Shown here: one piece after another, positions 1 to 7,685 of the stretch
Layout: every line of letters begins with the position of its first letter
Position numbering within the stretch: the first letter of the stretch is position 1
The notes under the pieces: generated by a model
Seen by the model: the letters and a program-made list of their open reading frames with translations, nothing else
The model's database searches: none
Told to the model about the DNA's origin: nothing
From: Celeribacter marinus
GTDB taxonomy: Bacteria > Pseudomonadota > Alphaproteobacteria > Rhodobacterales > Rhodobacteraceae
Length of the DNA stretch: 64,000 bases
Assembly: GCF_001308265.1 (NCBI RefSeq)
Contig: NZ_CP012023.1
Coordinates: 2,866,932 to 2,930,931 of the forward strand
Reading direction: 5' to 3'
Made by a program: the position numbers and the translations under genes

Positions 1-548
1 GGAGTGGTTTGCACAATCCCTTCCTGACGACGCTCCCCGATACGGTTGATATCGACATGTCCGCCGATCCCGATGGCGTCGGTCTTGTGCGCATGATGCA
101 GTCCGAGATCGCCGGGCAGCGGTGCGGCGTGGACTCGGTGCTGAACCGTCTTGGCGAGGTCCTGATCGTGCGGATGATGCGAGCGCAGATCGAGGCGGGA
201 TCCACACAACCGGGTCTTCTCGCCGGTCTCTCCGATCAGCGTCTCAGCCGGGCCATCGTCGCCATGCATGACAGGCCGGGACAGGCTTGGCGCACCGAGG
301 ACCTGGCACAACTCGCCGGCATGTCGCGAAGCCGTTTCGCCGAGTCGTTTCTATCCGCCGTAGGCGAACCGCCCGCGGCCTATCTTCGCCGATGGAGGCT
401 GACCCTGGCCCGGCAGGACATCATTAAGGGCCATAGGGTGGACGTGGTTGCGCGGCGTTATGGGTTCGTCTCTTCCGAAGGCTTCTCACGCGCGTTCAGG
501 AAACATCACGGCGAGCCACCAATTTCGCTACGGCACGGCCAGGCGTAA
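1..548 (+). CDS. AraC-family transcriptional regulator, 3' part
   Basis: The reading frame is open to the left edge, so the true start lies outside the window. The C-terminal 100 residues carry the paired helix-turn-helix of the AraC/XylS family: a first HTH around the stretch LAQLAGMSRSRFAESF, and a second around VARRYGFVSSEGFSRAFRKHHG, the usual signature end. The N-terminal part resembles the cupin-type sensing domain of AraC proteins and would bind a small effector. The target is unknown. The gene is GC-rich like the chromosome and unlike the AT-richer element that follows, so it probably marks the left chromosomal flank. Family assignment is firm. Confidence 0.88.
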   Translation, partial: SGLHNPFLTTLPDTVDIDMSADPDGVGLVRMMQSEIAGQRCGVDSVLNRLGEVLIVRMMRAQIEAGSTQPGLLAGLSDQRLSRAIVAMHDRPGQAWRTEDLAQLAGMSRSRFAESFLSAVGEPPAAYLRRWRLTLARQDIIKGHRVDVVARRYGFVSSEGFSRAFRKHHGEPPISLRHGQA

Positions 549-980
549 GCGGTTTGCAAAGCCAGTCAGGTGCGCGGCAGCGCTTTTTTCAAGGTTATCT
601 GTAGGTGACCGCGGCAAGGCTCTGCGGCCGTCCAAATAGTCAAAACCCACTGGTTCCGAATGAGCATCACGCAGGCCATTGCCGAGGTTTGAAGAAATTT
701 GCTGCTCGTCGTCTTTCCAACTCACTAGCGTCCGCTCTTGGCGCAACTGCTGCCATAAGTTCCGGGTGCGGCATCGGATGAAGTTGGGCTCGAACCTGCC
801 TTCAGCTGCGCGCCTCACCAACGTCCGGTAAGGGCCGGTCGCGACGGTCGTGCAAACAGGGCGGTTTTCATGATGGTTCAGCCATTCGGCCAAGACGCCA
901 CGGTAATCTTACAGCGGGAAAATGCGACAACCGGGCCTTCGCTGCAACTAAACCGAATGGCCGGTATGGGCCGAAAGCGC
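549..980. other. Gene-free stretch between the AraC gene and the integrase
   Basis: No open frame here has a ribosome binding site plus a recognisable protein. A minus-strand frame of 121 codons (528-893) has no family resemblance and overlaps the AraC gene. The stretch separates the chromosomal AraC gene from the integrase end of the mobile element, so the left junction probably lies in it, near 950-980. I did not find a convincing direct repeat shared with 8049-8385. Confidence 0.5.
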
Positions 981-1547
981 CTACAGCAGCTCCACAGCCT
1001 GGCTAAGCTGCTCAGAATTCACATCGATATATCTCTGGGTAGTGCTTATGTGACTATGCCCCGCCAACTCGGCCAGCAACCGCACCCCCACGCCTTTGTT
1101 TGCCAGTCGCGTGATGTAAGTACGTCTTCCCGAATGGCTTGAAGCGTCCTTGAGCCCTACCGCTTTGTAGATGTCGAGAAACAGCTGGCACATGGTGTTG
1201 GCTGAGAAGTGCCCACCTTTTTGGCTCTCAAACAACGCATGATGCGGCTTGGCTGTGCGGATTGATGCGCTGTACTCCAGCAGAGCTTTGCGTAAGCGCT
1301 GATTGAGATACACCGTGCGTGTGTGCCCGCCTTTGCTTTGCTCGGCTGTAAGTATAAACTGCTCACGCACGTTGCCCGTTTCATCAAACACATTGCCCAC
1401 AGTGAGCGCTGCAATCTCCTTGGCCCTCAGCCCTGCGTAGAAGCTCGTCAGTATAATAGTCTCATCCCGTGTTGGATGACGACGACTGCGACAGTACTGT
1501 ATAACCCTGCGCAGCTGCGCATCATTGAGTGTCTGTGCTTGGCGCAT
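981..1547 (-). CDS. Short tyrosine recombinase (phage-type integrase)
   Basis: A 188-residue protein that is nearly all catalytic domain. The full tyrosine-recombinase set is visible: Arg41 (in YAGLRAKEI), Lys72 (QSKGG), His138 and Arg141 (HSGRR), His164 (AGHSH) and Tyr173 (QRYI). The N-terminal core-binding domain of full-length integrases is missing. Similar short recombinases occur in integrative elements and ssDNA-phage-like elements and can act in integration or in resolving multimers. GAGGAGATAGCGCC precedes the ATG. It is the leftmost gene of the accessory element and reads outward, a usual place for an integrase next to an attachment site. The class is certain; its role in moving this element is inferred. 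Confidence 0.9.
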   Translation of the reverse strand: MRQAQTLNDAQLRRVIQYCRSRRHPTRDETIILTSFYAGLRAKEIAALTVGNVFDETGNVREQFILTAEQSKGGHTRTVYLNQRLRKALLEYSASIRTAKPHHALFESQKGGHFSANTMCQLFLDIYKAVGLKDASSHSGRRTYITRLANKGVGVRLLAELAGHSHISTTQRYIDVNSEQLSQAVELL

Positions 1548-1742
1548 GGCGCTATCTCCTCAAAACCTAAGCATTTGTTAGCTTTGAGCATAAAGTCTGA
1601 GATATTGGTCTTCCTACCGGAAAGACGCCTTTCCTGAAGTCTATGTTTTACAATGACTTACGCAATAATCTCATACAATATGCATTCTATGAGGTTTTAA
1701 GCTCTGCCGTTCAGCTCAAGCAAAACTGCGCAGTTAAAGCCT
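1548..1742. other. AT-rich gap upstream of the integrase
   Basis: The gap lies between the integrase start and the end of the three-gene operon, both on the minus strand. It must hold the integrase promoter unless transcription runs on from the operon. It is AT-rich, and I see no clear hairpin terminator. Confidence 0.4.
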
Positions 1743-2474
1743 TCATGGCGTGCTCACAGCGACTTGCTGCTTTGCCAATTGCAGATGATTGACTAAGGGA
1801 GAAAAATTCCCCGCCATCTGCAGCAGCAGCTTGTACTTGGCAAAGTCATAGACGTGCACTTGATCGATGGCGGGCAAGATCACCTGCAGCTGTTGTACTA
1901 AATGTGCAAACTGAGGTTCTGCCTCCAACGCACTCAGCCGTGTCCAAAAATGCTCAAGCCAAGGCAGGAGCGCTGCGAACTCAGCAAAGCGCTCTTCTGC
2001 AAGGTCGCGAAGGTGGCTTTCATAGAAGCCAGCCAATCCGAAGTCTTTGAGTTCAGCTTTGTTAGAAACATAAAGGGCATGGTCCAATGCGCCCAAGACA
2101 ACAGCTGGCGCTGTATATGTCGCTGTCAGCTCTTCCAACGAACCGTCAAATAGTGCTGAACGGCCGTTGAGGGTAAAGTAGTCATGAACGTTATCAGCAA
2201 AGCGAAACGTCGACTGCAGCTTTACAAGATAAACCTCTTCATCGATCTTTTGCATGAGGCTGTGGGGTCTTAAAATGATTTTGCTGTCAAAAGGTATCTT
2301 TGAAACAGCGCTGTCCAGCTCACAGGCGTAATCACAGCTATCAAGGTCAGCATGTGAAGCTGGCACGTGCTCTTCAACAATATGCCACAACCGCACATCA
2401 TATTCGTTGGCGATCTGACAGGTTAGATGAAGCGCTGCGATGCATTTGTTGTATGTGTCTAAAGCATTGGTCAT
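1743..2474 (-). CDS. Protein of unknown function, third gene of the AAA+ operon
   Basis: A 243-residue, acidic, mostly helical protein with no signal peptide or clear membrane segment. I recognise no family. Its ATG overlaps the stop of the AAA+ gene by 4 bp (ATGA), so the two are translationally coupled and probably work together. The N-terminal part has three cysteines (about residues 11, 19 and 47), not in a standard zinc-binding spacing. The C-terminal 100 residues are rich in Leu, Ala and Gln and could form a helical bundle. By position it could be a partner or adaptor of the AAA+ protein; that is inference only. Confidence 0.75.
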   Translation of the reverse strand: MTNALDTYNKCIAALHLTCQIANEYDVRLWHIVEEHVPASHADLDSCDYACELDSAVSKIPFDSKIILRPHSLMQKIDEEVYLVKLQSTFRFADNVHDYFTLNGRSALFDGSLEELTATYTAPAVVLGALDHALYVSNKAELKDFGLAGFYESHLRDLAEERFAEFAALLPWLEHFWTRLSALEAEPQFAHLVQQLQVILPAIDQVHVYDFAKYKLLLQMAGNFSPLVNHLQLAKQQVAVSTP

Positions 2475-3112
2475 GGCGCTAACGCCTTGCTGGCTATAAC
2501 CGTCTCTTCGAGTAAGTCGATCAAGTCCCGTGCGCTGCCTTGAAAGCTCTGCAGCATCTGCTCAACATCGGTTCTTGCCGGAGTTAGCCCCTCGGCTTCC
2601 AAGATAGCCTTGGCACGATCAACCCAATCGAAGTTGCTGGGCGGGTCTAGGTCAATCATGCGGAACCTGCTGAGCACGGCACCCATAATGCGGCTCTTGT
2701 GGTTCGTGGTGGCCACAAAGCGGATAAGATGACGTTTGGCGTCCATGAACTCGCGGAACTTGGGCTGCACTGTGCGTAAGTCCATCTCATCAATCTCGTT
2801 GATGACGATCATGGCTTTGTCAGGATTGCCAAACATCTGATAGTTTACCTCAGACATGATCTTGGCTTCATAGTCTTTACCAAGGCTGGCAGCATTAAAC
2901 TCCCACTGCATGTGTTGAATATTGTGATGCTCCAAGTAACTGTGAGCGATCACACGTGCCGCTTCTGTCTTGCCTGCACCTGGTGGGCCTGCAAGCAACA
3001 AAGGCTTAGCGGGTGGCAGCTCACAATATGAGCGAATAACACTGGCATTGAGCGGGTCCGCAATGACCAAATCGTCAAAGCTACGCGGTAAGTGTTTAAG
3101 ATCAAATGACAT
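2471..3112 (-). CDS. Clamp-loader-like AAA+ ATPase with an altered Walker B
   Basis: A 213-residue AAA+ ATPase. The N-terminal phrase LPRSFDDLVIADP resembles the box at the start of RFC and phage gp44 clamp-loader subunits. Walker A is GPPGAGKT (residues 42-49), sensor 1 lies in FVATTNHK, and an SRF motif sits where clamp loaders have SRC. Walker B reads IVINEIDEM, so the metal-binding Asp is Asn105 (codon AAC) while the catalytic Glu106 is kept. The protein stops after the lid domain and lacks the collar domain that assembles clamp-loader pentamers. I chose the ATG at 3112 for its strong AAGGAG site; an upstream ATG-type extension looks non-coding. Replication or DNA remodelling for the element is inferred, and a MoxR-like chaperone role cannot be excluded. 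Confidence 0.85.
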   Translation of the reverse strand: MSFDLKHLPRSFDDLVIADPLNASVIRSYCELPPAKPLLLAGPPGAGKTEAARVIAHSYLEHHNIQHMQWEFNAASLGKDYEAKIMSEVNYQMFGNPDKAMIVINEIDEMDLRTVQPKFREFMDAKRHLIRFVATTNHKSRIMGAVLSRFRMIDLDPPSNFDWVDRAKAILEAEGLTPARTDVEQMLQSFQGSARDLIDLLEETVIASKALAP

Positions 3113-3179
3113 GCTCAGCTCCTTTGGATGCATGTAGATGGAGTGGGGCAAGATATGACTGCCCCACTCACCGTTAGAT

Positions 3180-3998
3180 TTATCCATAGGTATGAGTTGC
3201 TGCGCCGTTTGTGCGCACTCCACCGCCTGACACGCTGACTTGTGCACCGGATCCAACGCGGATCATTTTGGACGCAAACTCACGCACATCACGTGCACGC
3301 TTGGTTGCCAGATCACCGGCGTCAAGCTTGGCGAGGCTTTCTTGAGCGCGTTCATCCAAGTCTTTGCCCGATGATACCAAGACAGCGTCAATGATGCCCG
3401 CTTCGTTGCACCCGTAAACAATCGTGCCTGTGCCATTGTCATTGCAGCGTACCAGCGCAACCGCATAGTCTTCTTCGTAATCTGTGTTTGGCTGGATGAA
3501 CGTTGGCAGGTCAAACGTGCTCACGCCCACTTGCACTTCCTGCAGACCCTCAAGCGCCAGCTTCTTAAAATCCTCTTTGGACATGGTTGCTGATTTTGTG
3601 GATTTGGGCACGCGGCGCACTTCTTCAATGCCACCACATTCTTGCACATAGCTGGTGAAGCTCTGTTCTGGCCCCTTCATGTCGTGAGCGATTGATATGA
3701 CACTTGAGTAGGCAACTTCACGGCGGCCTTGCCCTGCAAAGACGTAGCGCACTACCTTTAATGCAAGGCTGGTATTGGCTTGGGTTTTGATCTCCAAATC
3801 TGTGAGCAGTGCTGTAAATGCGCGGCGTTTGCCCACTTCAGCTTTAAGCTCAGCGTAAAGCGCATAGACACCTTCAAGAATGGCGTAGAGCTCTTCGTTG
3901 GCAGCACGCAGCGTGCCTTCTTCCCATGTCACCCGTGCCGCATGCATAGCATCAAGGCGTTTTTGGATATTGTTTTTGAGGTCGTTTTGAACAGACAT
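3180..3998 (-). CDS. Protein of unknown function, first gene of the AAA+ operon
   Basis: A 272-residue protein starting at an ATG with an AAGGAGACC site just upstream. It is the first gene of a three-gene minus-strand run (this gene, the AAA+ ATPase, the 243-residue protein). Residues 1-60 look like a charged helical or coiled-coil segment (KNNIQKRLDAM onward). The middle carries VRYVFAGQGRREVAYSSVI, and the tail is rich in Gly, Ser and Thr. I recognise no domain. It could be a substrate or regulator of the AAA+ protein, but nothing in the sequence proves this. Confidence 0.75.
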   Translation of the reverse strand: MSVQNDLKNNIQKRLDAMHAARVTWEEGTLRAANEELYAILEGVYALYAELKAEVGKRRAFTALLTDLEIKTQANTSLALKVVRYVFAGQGRREVAYSSVISIAHDMKGPEQSFTSYVQECGGIEEVRRVPKSTKSATMSKEDFKKLALEGLQEVQVGVSTFDLPTFIQPNTDYEEDYAVALVRCNDNGTGTIVYGCNEAGIIDAVLVSSGKDLDERAQESLAKLDAGDLATKRARDVREFASKMIRVGSGAQVSVSGGGVRTNGAATHTYG

Positions 3999-4185
3999 AA
4001 TGGTCTCCTTCATCAATAATTGCACCCGTATGGGCTCATGTGTTTGCATCTGGGTTTTGAGGAAATTGAGCAGCCAGTGGCTGTGCTGCACAATATGCTG
4101 ATATTAAAACCATCAGATTGAGACTGTTATAGTTGGAAGATTTGGCTAGTTTTGACTCCATGTTCCACCGGAGGGAGATGGAGTC

Positions 4186-4965
4186 ATGGTCACAAACCAG
4201 GCCAATGCAACGCGGCACGTACTGAGCTTCAAGACAGCGCCACCAATTATTCACATGGCGTCACGGCGAAGGTTTCGAGGAGGACGCAATCTGCCATATC
4301 GAGACGCTGAACCTTACAAAACGTCCATTTATTATTGGTGGTGGGCCTTTTTGATGCGCAACGCAGACTATCAACGCACTTGCGCAACATCGGGCCACGG
4401 CGAGCTTGCTGGCCTCTATCAAGACTTCGGCGATATTTTTGAAAGTGATTTTTTAACGTGGTGGCAGTGCCATCAAGGGCTGTTTGCAGAAAAGACAGCG
4501 TTGATTGAACAGGTTGGCGCAGATCCTTTGAACTCCACTTTATTGTATCATATTGACCCCAAAAGACCGCTGAGCCAGATTCAGGAAGAGATTAAAGCCC
4601 TTCACATGCACGCGCATGCGATCATGCCCGTGGCTCCACCCAAACAAACCTCGTCTGCAAAATATCCAATTTACACAAATGTTTCTGCGCATACGCTGCA
4701 CAAGGTTTTGACTGTTTGGGATTTGCGCTGTGCATACCCTGACACATCTGCATATGATCTAGGCGTGCTCGCTGGCTTCAAAGCCAACATTCTGGCCCCA
4801 CCTAAATATGGTGAAACGCGCACACGCGCCGCAATCAAAGCGGATGCCCACAACAAGCAAGCGCGCACGAGCATTGCGAACCGAACCAACCGATATTTGC
4901 GCACGGCAGAGCAGTATATTGACAACGTTGGGCGCGGAGAGTTCCCCAAAGCCTTGCGTCGGTAA
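4186..4965 (+). CDS. Protein of unknown function with an aromatic WWW core
   Basis: A 259-residue protein read divergently from the AAA+ operon. The ATG has a very strong site (GGAGGGAG, about 6 nt upstream). The region at residues 45-105 is full of aromatic residues: YYWWWAFLMRN, then LYQDFGDIF and FLTWWQCHQGLF. This looks like a conserved core with a DFGD motif, but I cannot name the family. The C-terminal third is basic and could bind nucleic acid. Its 3' end abuts the palindromic iteron array, so a role in replication or maintenance of the element is possible. It shows neither the winged-helix pair of RepA proteins nor HUH motifs. Confidence 0.8.
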   Translation: MVTNQANATRHVLSFKTAPPIIHMASRRRFRGGRNLPYRDAEPYKTSIYYWWWAFLMRNADYQRTCATSGHGELAGLYQDFGDIFESDFLTWWQCHQGLFAEKTALIEQVGADPLNSTLLYHIDPKRPLSQIQEEIKALHMHAHAIMPVAPPKQTSSAKYPIYTNVSAHTLHKVLTVWDLRCAYPDTSAYDLGVLAGFKANILAPPKYGETRTRAAIKADAHNKQARTSIANRTNRYLRTAEQYIDNVGRGEFPKALRR

Positions 4966-4998
4966 AAATTAAGTCATTGATATTAATGTGTAATAAGG

Positions 4999-5188
4999 CA
5001 AACACTGTGTTTGGATTTAGTATGTTTGGCAAAAATGGCAAACACAGTGTTTGCAACATGTATGTTTGACGCAGTAAATCGAAACACTGTGTTTGAACTC
5101 TAAACCTAATCACTGTGTTTGAGTTGCATTTGTGCTGCTGGCGCAGAGATCAGTGCTGACTTTTTGTAGGGCAGATTTACTGTGTTTG
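4999..5188. repeat. Ordered palindromic iteron array
   Basis: Two perfect 15-bp palindromes, CAAACAC-T-GTGTTTG (4999-5013) and CAAACAC-A-GTGTTTG (5039-5053), are followed by one with a single arm mismatch (5081-5095) and two sites with one good arm (centres 5114 and 5181). A half-site, TATGTTTG followed by GC or AC, follows each of the first two palindromes after exactly 7 nt (5021-5030 and 5061-5070). The unit is therefore 40 bp long, with centres at 5006, 5046 and 5088, close to four helical turns. The array lies between two convergent gene ends (4965 and 5213), where a promoter operator is unlikely. A replication origin or partition site fits best. Confidence 0.85.
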
Positions 5189-5212
5189 TGTTGGACTGAT
5201 CCGTAAGTGATC

Positions 5213-5545
5213 TCAATACTCATCTGCCAACATGACGGTAAGCACCCGTGCAGTCACGGCAGGATCGCTTGGATCAGGCGAATGCATCTGCAGGTCTAGA
5301 TCGTAATAGTCAAACTTCCAAAAGAACGTGTTGCCGTTCAGCCTGATGGCTCCAAAGTCATGCTCCGCATATGGGTCGTTGTCTGGTGTAAAGGCATCGA
5401 AGTCCTCTACAGTGATTAACAGCTCAGCAACTGTGAGTGGATCGCAAGACAATACGCCCTGAGTGAGTATCCAGCGACAATGATCAAGACGCTGCCGCGC
5501 CCGATCATTAAGTGCTGCTATTTTAGCTGTGTTTGCGTCAGGCAT
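5213..5545 (-). CDS. DUF3768 family protein
   Basis: A 110-residue protein. The stretches DFDAFTPDNDPYAEHDFGA and FFWKFDYYDLDLQMHSPDP, then a VTARVLTVMLADEY end, are what I know as the DUF3768 signature. The family is common on plasmids and integrative elements of alphaproteobacteria and has no known biochemical function. Length matches the family. Its start overlaps the 3' end of the DUF6641-like gene by 8 bp, so the two form a small operon. Its presence supports a plasmid-like origin of the element. The function is unknown. Confidence 0.85.
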   Translation of the reverse strand: MPDANTAKIAALNDRARQRLDHCRWILTQGVLSCDPLTVAELLITVEDFDAFTPDNDPYAEHDFGAIRLNGNTFFWKFDYYDLDLQMHSPDPSDPAVTARVLTVMLADEY

Positions 5546-5996
5546 TTGCTGCTGCCTTGGCCGCCCCGGGTTTGATGCGTGGTTGCCGCTCTGCTACTCG
5601 GGTGATGGCCCCATCCAGCTCCCCTGCAGCTGCTGCATTGAGGAATGCATCTAGAACAGCAGCCACCTCATCTAATGACTTCACAAACACCGCGTTGTTG
5701 GTGCCATCAGCTGCAATCACACGTGCTCCATAACGACACTGCACATACCAACCACTGTCTTGTTCAAAGAACCATGGACGTATGCGACGATGAGTTTTGA
5801 CCAGCACACGCTCTCCCATGTCGTTGGTCATCCACTTGTGCCGCTCAACCCGGTGATCTTGCTTCTTGAGTGCGGCGGCATGCACCAGCTTTTGTTCTTT
5901 GAGCCCCGCCACAAGTTTGTCGCGTCGTGCAATGATGGGATCGCGTTTGGTGCTGCGATCAACTGTTTTGAATGTAAGCTTTGCCAAATGTGTCAT
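5538..5996 (-). CDS. DUF6641-like protein
   Basis: A 152-residue basic protein. The N-terminal block with DPIIARRDKLVAGLKEQ, followed by KWMTNDMGERVLVKTHRRIRPWFF and a short Ala-rich tail, resembles proteins filed under DUF6641 in proteobacteria; I recall this family less firmly than DUF3768. It is the upstream member of a two-gene operon with the DUF3768 protein (8-bp overlap). AGGGAGAAGCGCAC precedes the ATG. High Lys/Arg content allows DNA or RNA binding, but no known fold is visible. Confidence 0.72.
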   Translation of the reverse strand: MTHLAKLTFKTVDRSTKRDPIIARRDKLVAGLKEQKLVHAAALKKQDHRVERHKWMTNDMGERVLVKTHRRIRPWFFEQDSGWYVQCRYGARVIAADGTNNAVFVKSLDEVAAVLDAFLNAAAAGELDGAITRVAERQPRIKPGAAKAAANA

Positions 5997-6415
5997 GTGC
6001 GCTTCTCCCTGTTTGGTTACAGCTAAAGCGTATGTTCAAATGAAACACTGGACGACCGAAAAGACATTCAAGTATCTGAATTTATGTGATAATATTGAAT
6101 TGTCGGGTAATGCACAGATAAGTGCAGCATTGGTCACATATGTTTGCGCTTAGTGATCGGGCTATAAAAGGCAGCGCACACACACCGAAGCTACGCCCAC
6201 AAAAAAAGCGTCTAACGGTTTGCTCCGCTGACGCTGTGTTTAGCTCTTATGTCTCTGTCTGTTTGATCAAGTTCGTTTGAGCTTTTGTTGATGTTATGTG
6301 TTCTTTTGAACCTTCGTTAGTTCGAACAACAGCTCGTGAACAAGGATGTGCCAAGGTTTTGAACCTACGACATTACATTGTTCTACCTGCTCAGGTGTTT
6401 GCTGCGCGAAGGGGC
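5997..6415. other. AT-rich intergenic region with a minus-strand terminator
   Basis: The region lies between the start of the DUF6641-like gene and the stop of the HUH gene, both on the minus strand. It must hold the promoter of the DUF6641-DUF3768 pair in its left half. A hairpin with a T-tract at 6201-6235 ends the HUH transcript. The 180 bp between that terminator and the HUH stop codon contain no frame I can support, so they would be a long 3' untranslated region or an uncharacterised small RNA. Confidence 0.45.
6201..6235 (-). terminator. Rho-independent terminator after the HUH gene
   Basis: Read on the minus strand, AGCGTC pairs with GACGCT across a 17-nt loop and is followed directly by seven T. 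It lies 180 bp downstream of the HUH gene stop and upstream of the DUF6641 promoter region, so it would insulate the two transcripts. Confidence 0.65.
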
Positions 6416-7057
6416 TTAGCCACGCTCCATCATCTGCAAATCACCGCTTGCCTCATATTGTGCCTGTTGTGTGTTTAATGCCTGTTGTGCCTGCTGTAGC
6501 CAGAGTGGGCTGGCTGCCCGTGTAATGCGTTGTGCCTGTTGTTGGGTGTAGTGCTCATTCAATGTGTGCTGTGGAAGCGGATTTGACTGCTCTGCATTCC
6601 AGCAAAGATCATCTGAGATGGTGTCACTGCCCATGCGCCAATACTCGTGGGTAACATAGCTCGTCACCGCCGCGCGGTCTTGAACTGGCATGATCCAGTT
6701 CTTTGCCAGCGGTGCTGTTTGAGTGTGATGCTGGGCCCACACAGCGTTCAACACACAGCATATGTATTCTGTGTCCTGCAGTAGACTTGGCATTACGAAG
6801 TGGATGTGGAAGTTCTCGTGGTCAGCGCCCTCATGTGCAAAGCACCAGCGTGGCACGCGCATGTTTTGACGCTCAGCGGCTTTGCCGTAGATAATGCGGT
6901 CCACTTTATTCCAGTAGCTGCGCAGGAGCTTATTGGCGCTATGCCTGCCAATGGTCCGGCCATTCACGAACTTGAGCGTACCAAACAAATCCCAGTCTTG
7001 CGCCAGCAGGTGCTGTACCAATGCCTGTCGTTCTTGTTTGCGCTGCTCAAATCCCAT
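6416..7057 (-). CDS. HUH-endonuclease-like replication protein
   Basis: A 213-residue protein with the three motifs of HUH single-strand endonucleases in order. Motif 1 is FGTLKF (residues 25-30). Motif 2 is FHIHFVMP, with the metal-binding pair His84 and His86. Motif 3 is VTSYVTHEYW, with Tyr134 the likely nucleophile and Tyr139 an alternative. These proteins nick one strand and become covalently bound to it, as in rolling-circle replication initiators and Y1 transposases. No helicase domain follows; the C-terminal 50 residues are Gln-rich. A rolling-circle initiator of the integrated element is the best guess. The lysine usually found after the tyrosine is not in its standard place, so activity needs proof. 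Confidence 0.72.
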   Translation of the reverse strand: MGFEQRKQERQALVQHLLAQDWDLFGTLKFVNGRTIGRHSANKLLRSYWNKVDRIIYGKAAERQNMRVPRWCFAHEGADHENFHIHFVMPSLLQDTEYICCVLNAVWAQHHTQTAPLAKNWIMPVQDRAAVTSYVTHEYWRMGSDTISDDLCWNAEQSNPLPQHTLNEHYTQQQAQRITRAASPLWLQQAQQALNTQQAQYEASGDLQMMERG

Positions 7058-7205
7058 TGCGGACCTCCATGTTTATTTATCAACGAAGGCGCAAAACGGG
7101 GCAGAAATGGTAGTGCGGCAATCTATGGCACACGTTCTTGGTAAAGCTGCGTCAGCTCGTCAGCGTTGAGATAAATACAATGAAAACAACGCATTGGAGG
7201 ATTGG

Positions 7206-7532
7206 ATGAGCATAAGACTATTAGAACACATGCGAGATGAGTTGATCGCAACAGGCATCGTGCAGAATACACCAGAGTTCTGTCACAGCTGGCTGGGACG
7301 CAGTGAGGGCTATATCCGCGTGCTGCGCTATCATAACACCGAACCTAGTGTGGGCACGCTGAGCATCTGCTCAAGTAAGCTTGGGTATTATGCAGCGCGA
7401 TTGGCGGCTAGTGATCAGCAACAGCATCAAGCGTGGAGTGAGCGCTTGGCAAACCTTAAGGCACTTTGTGACAGGGCTATAGCTGATCAGTCAGAGGCAG
7501 TGTGGCGCGCGCCAGAACGGATGGCGGTATAA
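7206..7532 (+). CDS. Small DUF6626-like protein
   Basis: A 108-residue protein divergent from the HUH gene. I chose the ATG at 7206 because GGAGG lies 5 nt upstream; an in-frame TTG at 7194 overlaps that site. The pattern FCHSWLGRSEGYIRVLRYHNTEPSVGTL resembles small alphaproteobacterial proteins that I recall as DUF6626, which look like a degenerate helix-turn-helix. A control function next to a replication gene would fit, but the family name is tentative and no DNA-binding evidence is visible. Confidence 0.7.
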   Translation: MSIRLLEHMRDELIATGIVQNTPEFCHSWLGRSEGYIRVLRYHNTEPSVGTLSICSSKLGYYAARLAASDQQQHQAWSERLANLKALCDRAIADQSEAVWRAPERMAV

Positions 7533-7586
7533 TGCGGTTTAAGCATTGCAACGTCATTTATGACGTGTCTCATCCGAAATTTCCCT

Positions 7587-7618
7587 TGCAGCCGCAAAAA
7601 TCTGCGCTGCAGTTTTTT
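7587..7618 (+). terminator. Terminator after the DUF6626-like gene
   Basis: TGCAG and CTGCA plus CGC and GCG pair around a single bulged base with an AAAAATCT loop, followed by six T. It lies 55 bp after the stop at 7532 and before the next gene at 7686, so it would end the DUF6626-like transcript. Confidence 0.55.
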
Positions 7619-7685
7619 GTAGGGAAGTACTTACGCTTTTGGGGTGGCCTTTTACTAACCCTACTCCTGTTAACTGGGGGCGCAC

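Noticed and set aside
528..893. 121-codon minus-strand frame after the AraC gene
   Set aside because: It overlaps the AraC gene, has no ribosome binding site and no family resemblance.
4999..5188. CRISPR array
   Set aside because: The repeated unit is a short palindrome with half-sites and no unique 30-40 bp spacers; there are no cas genes in the window.
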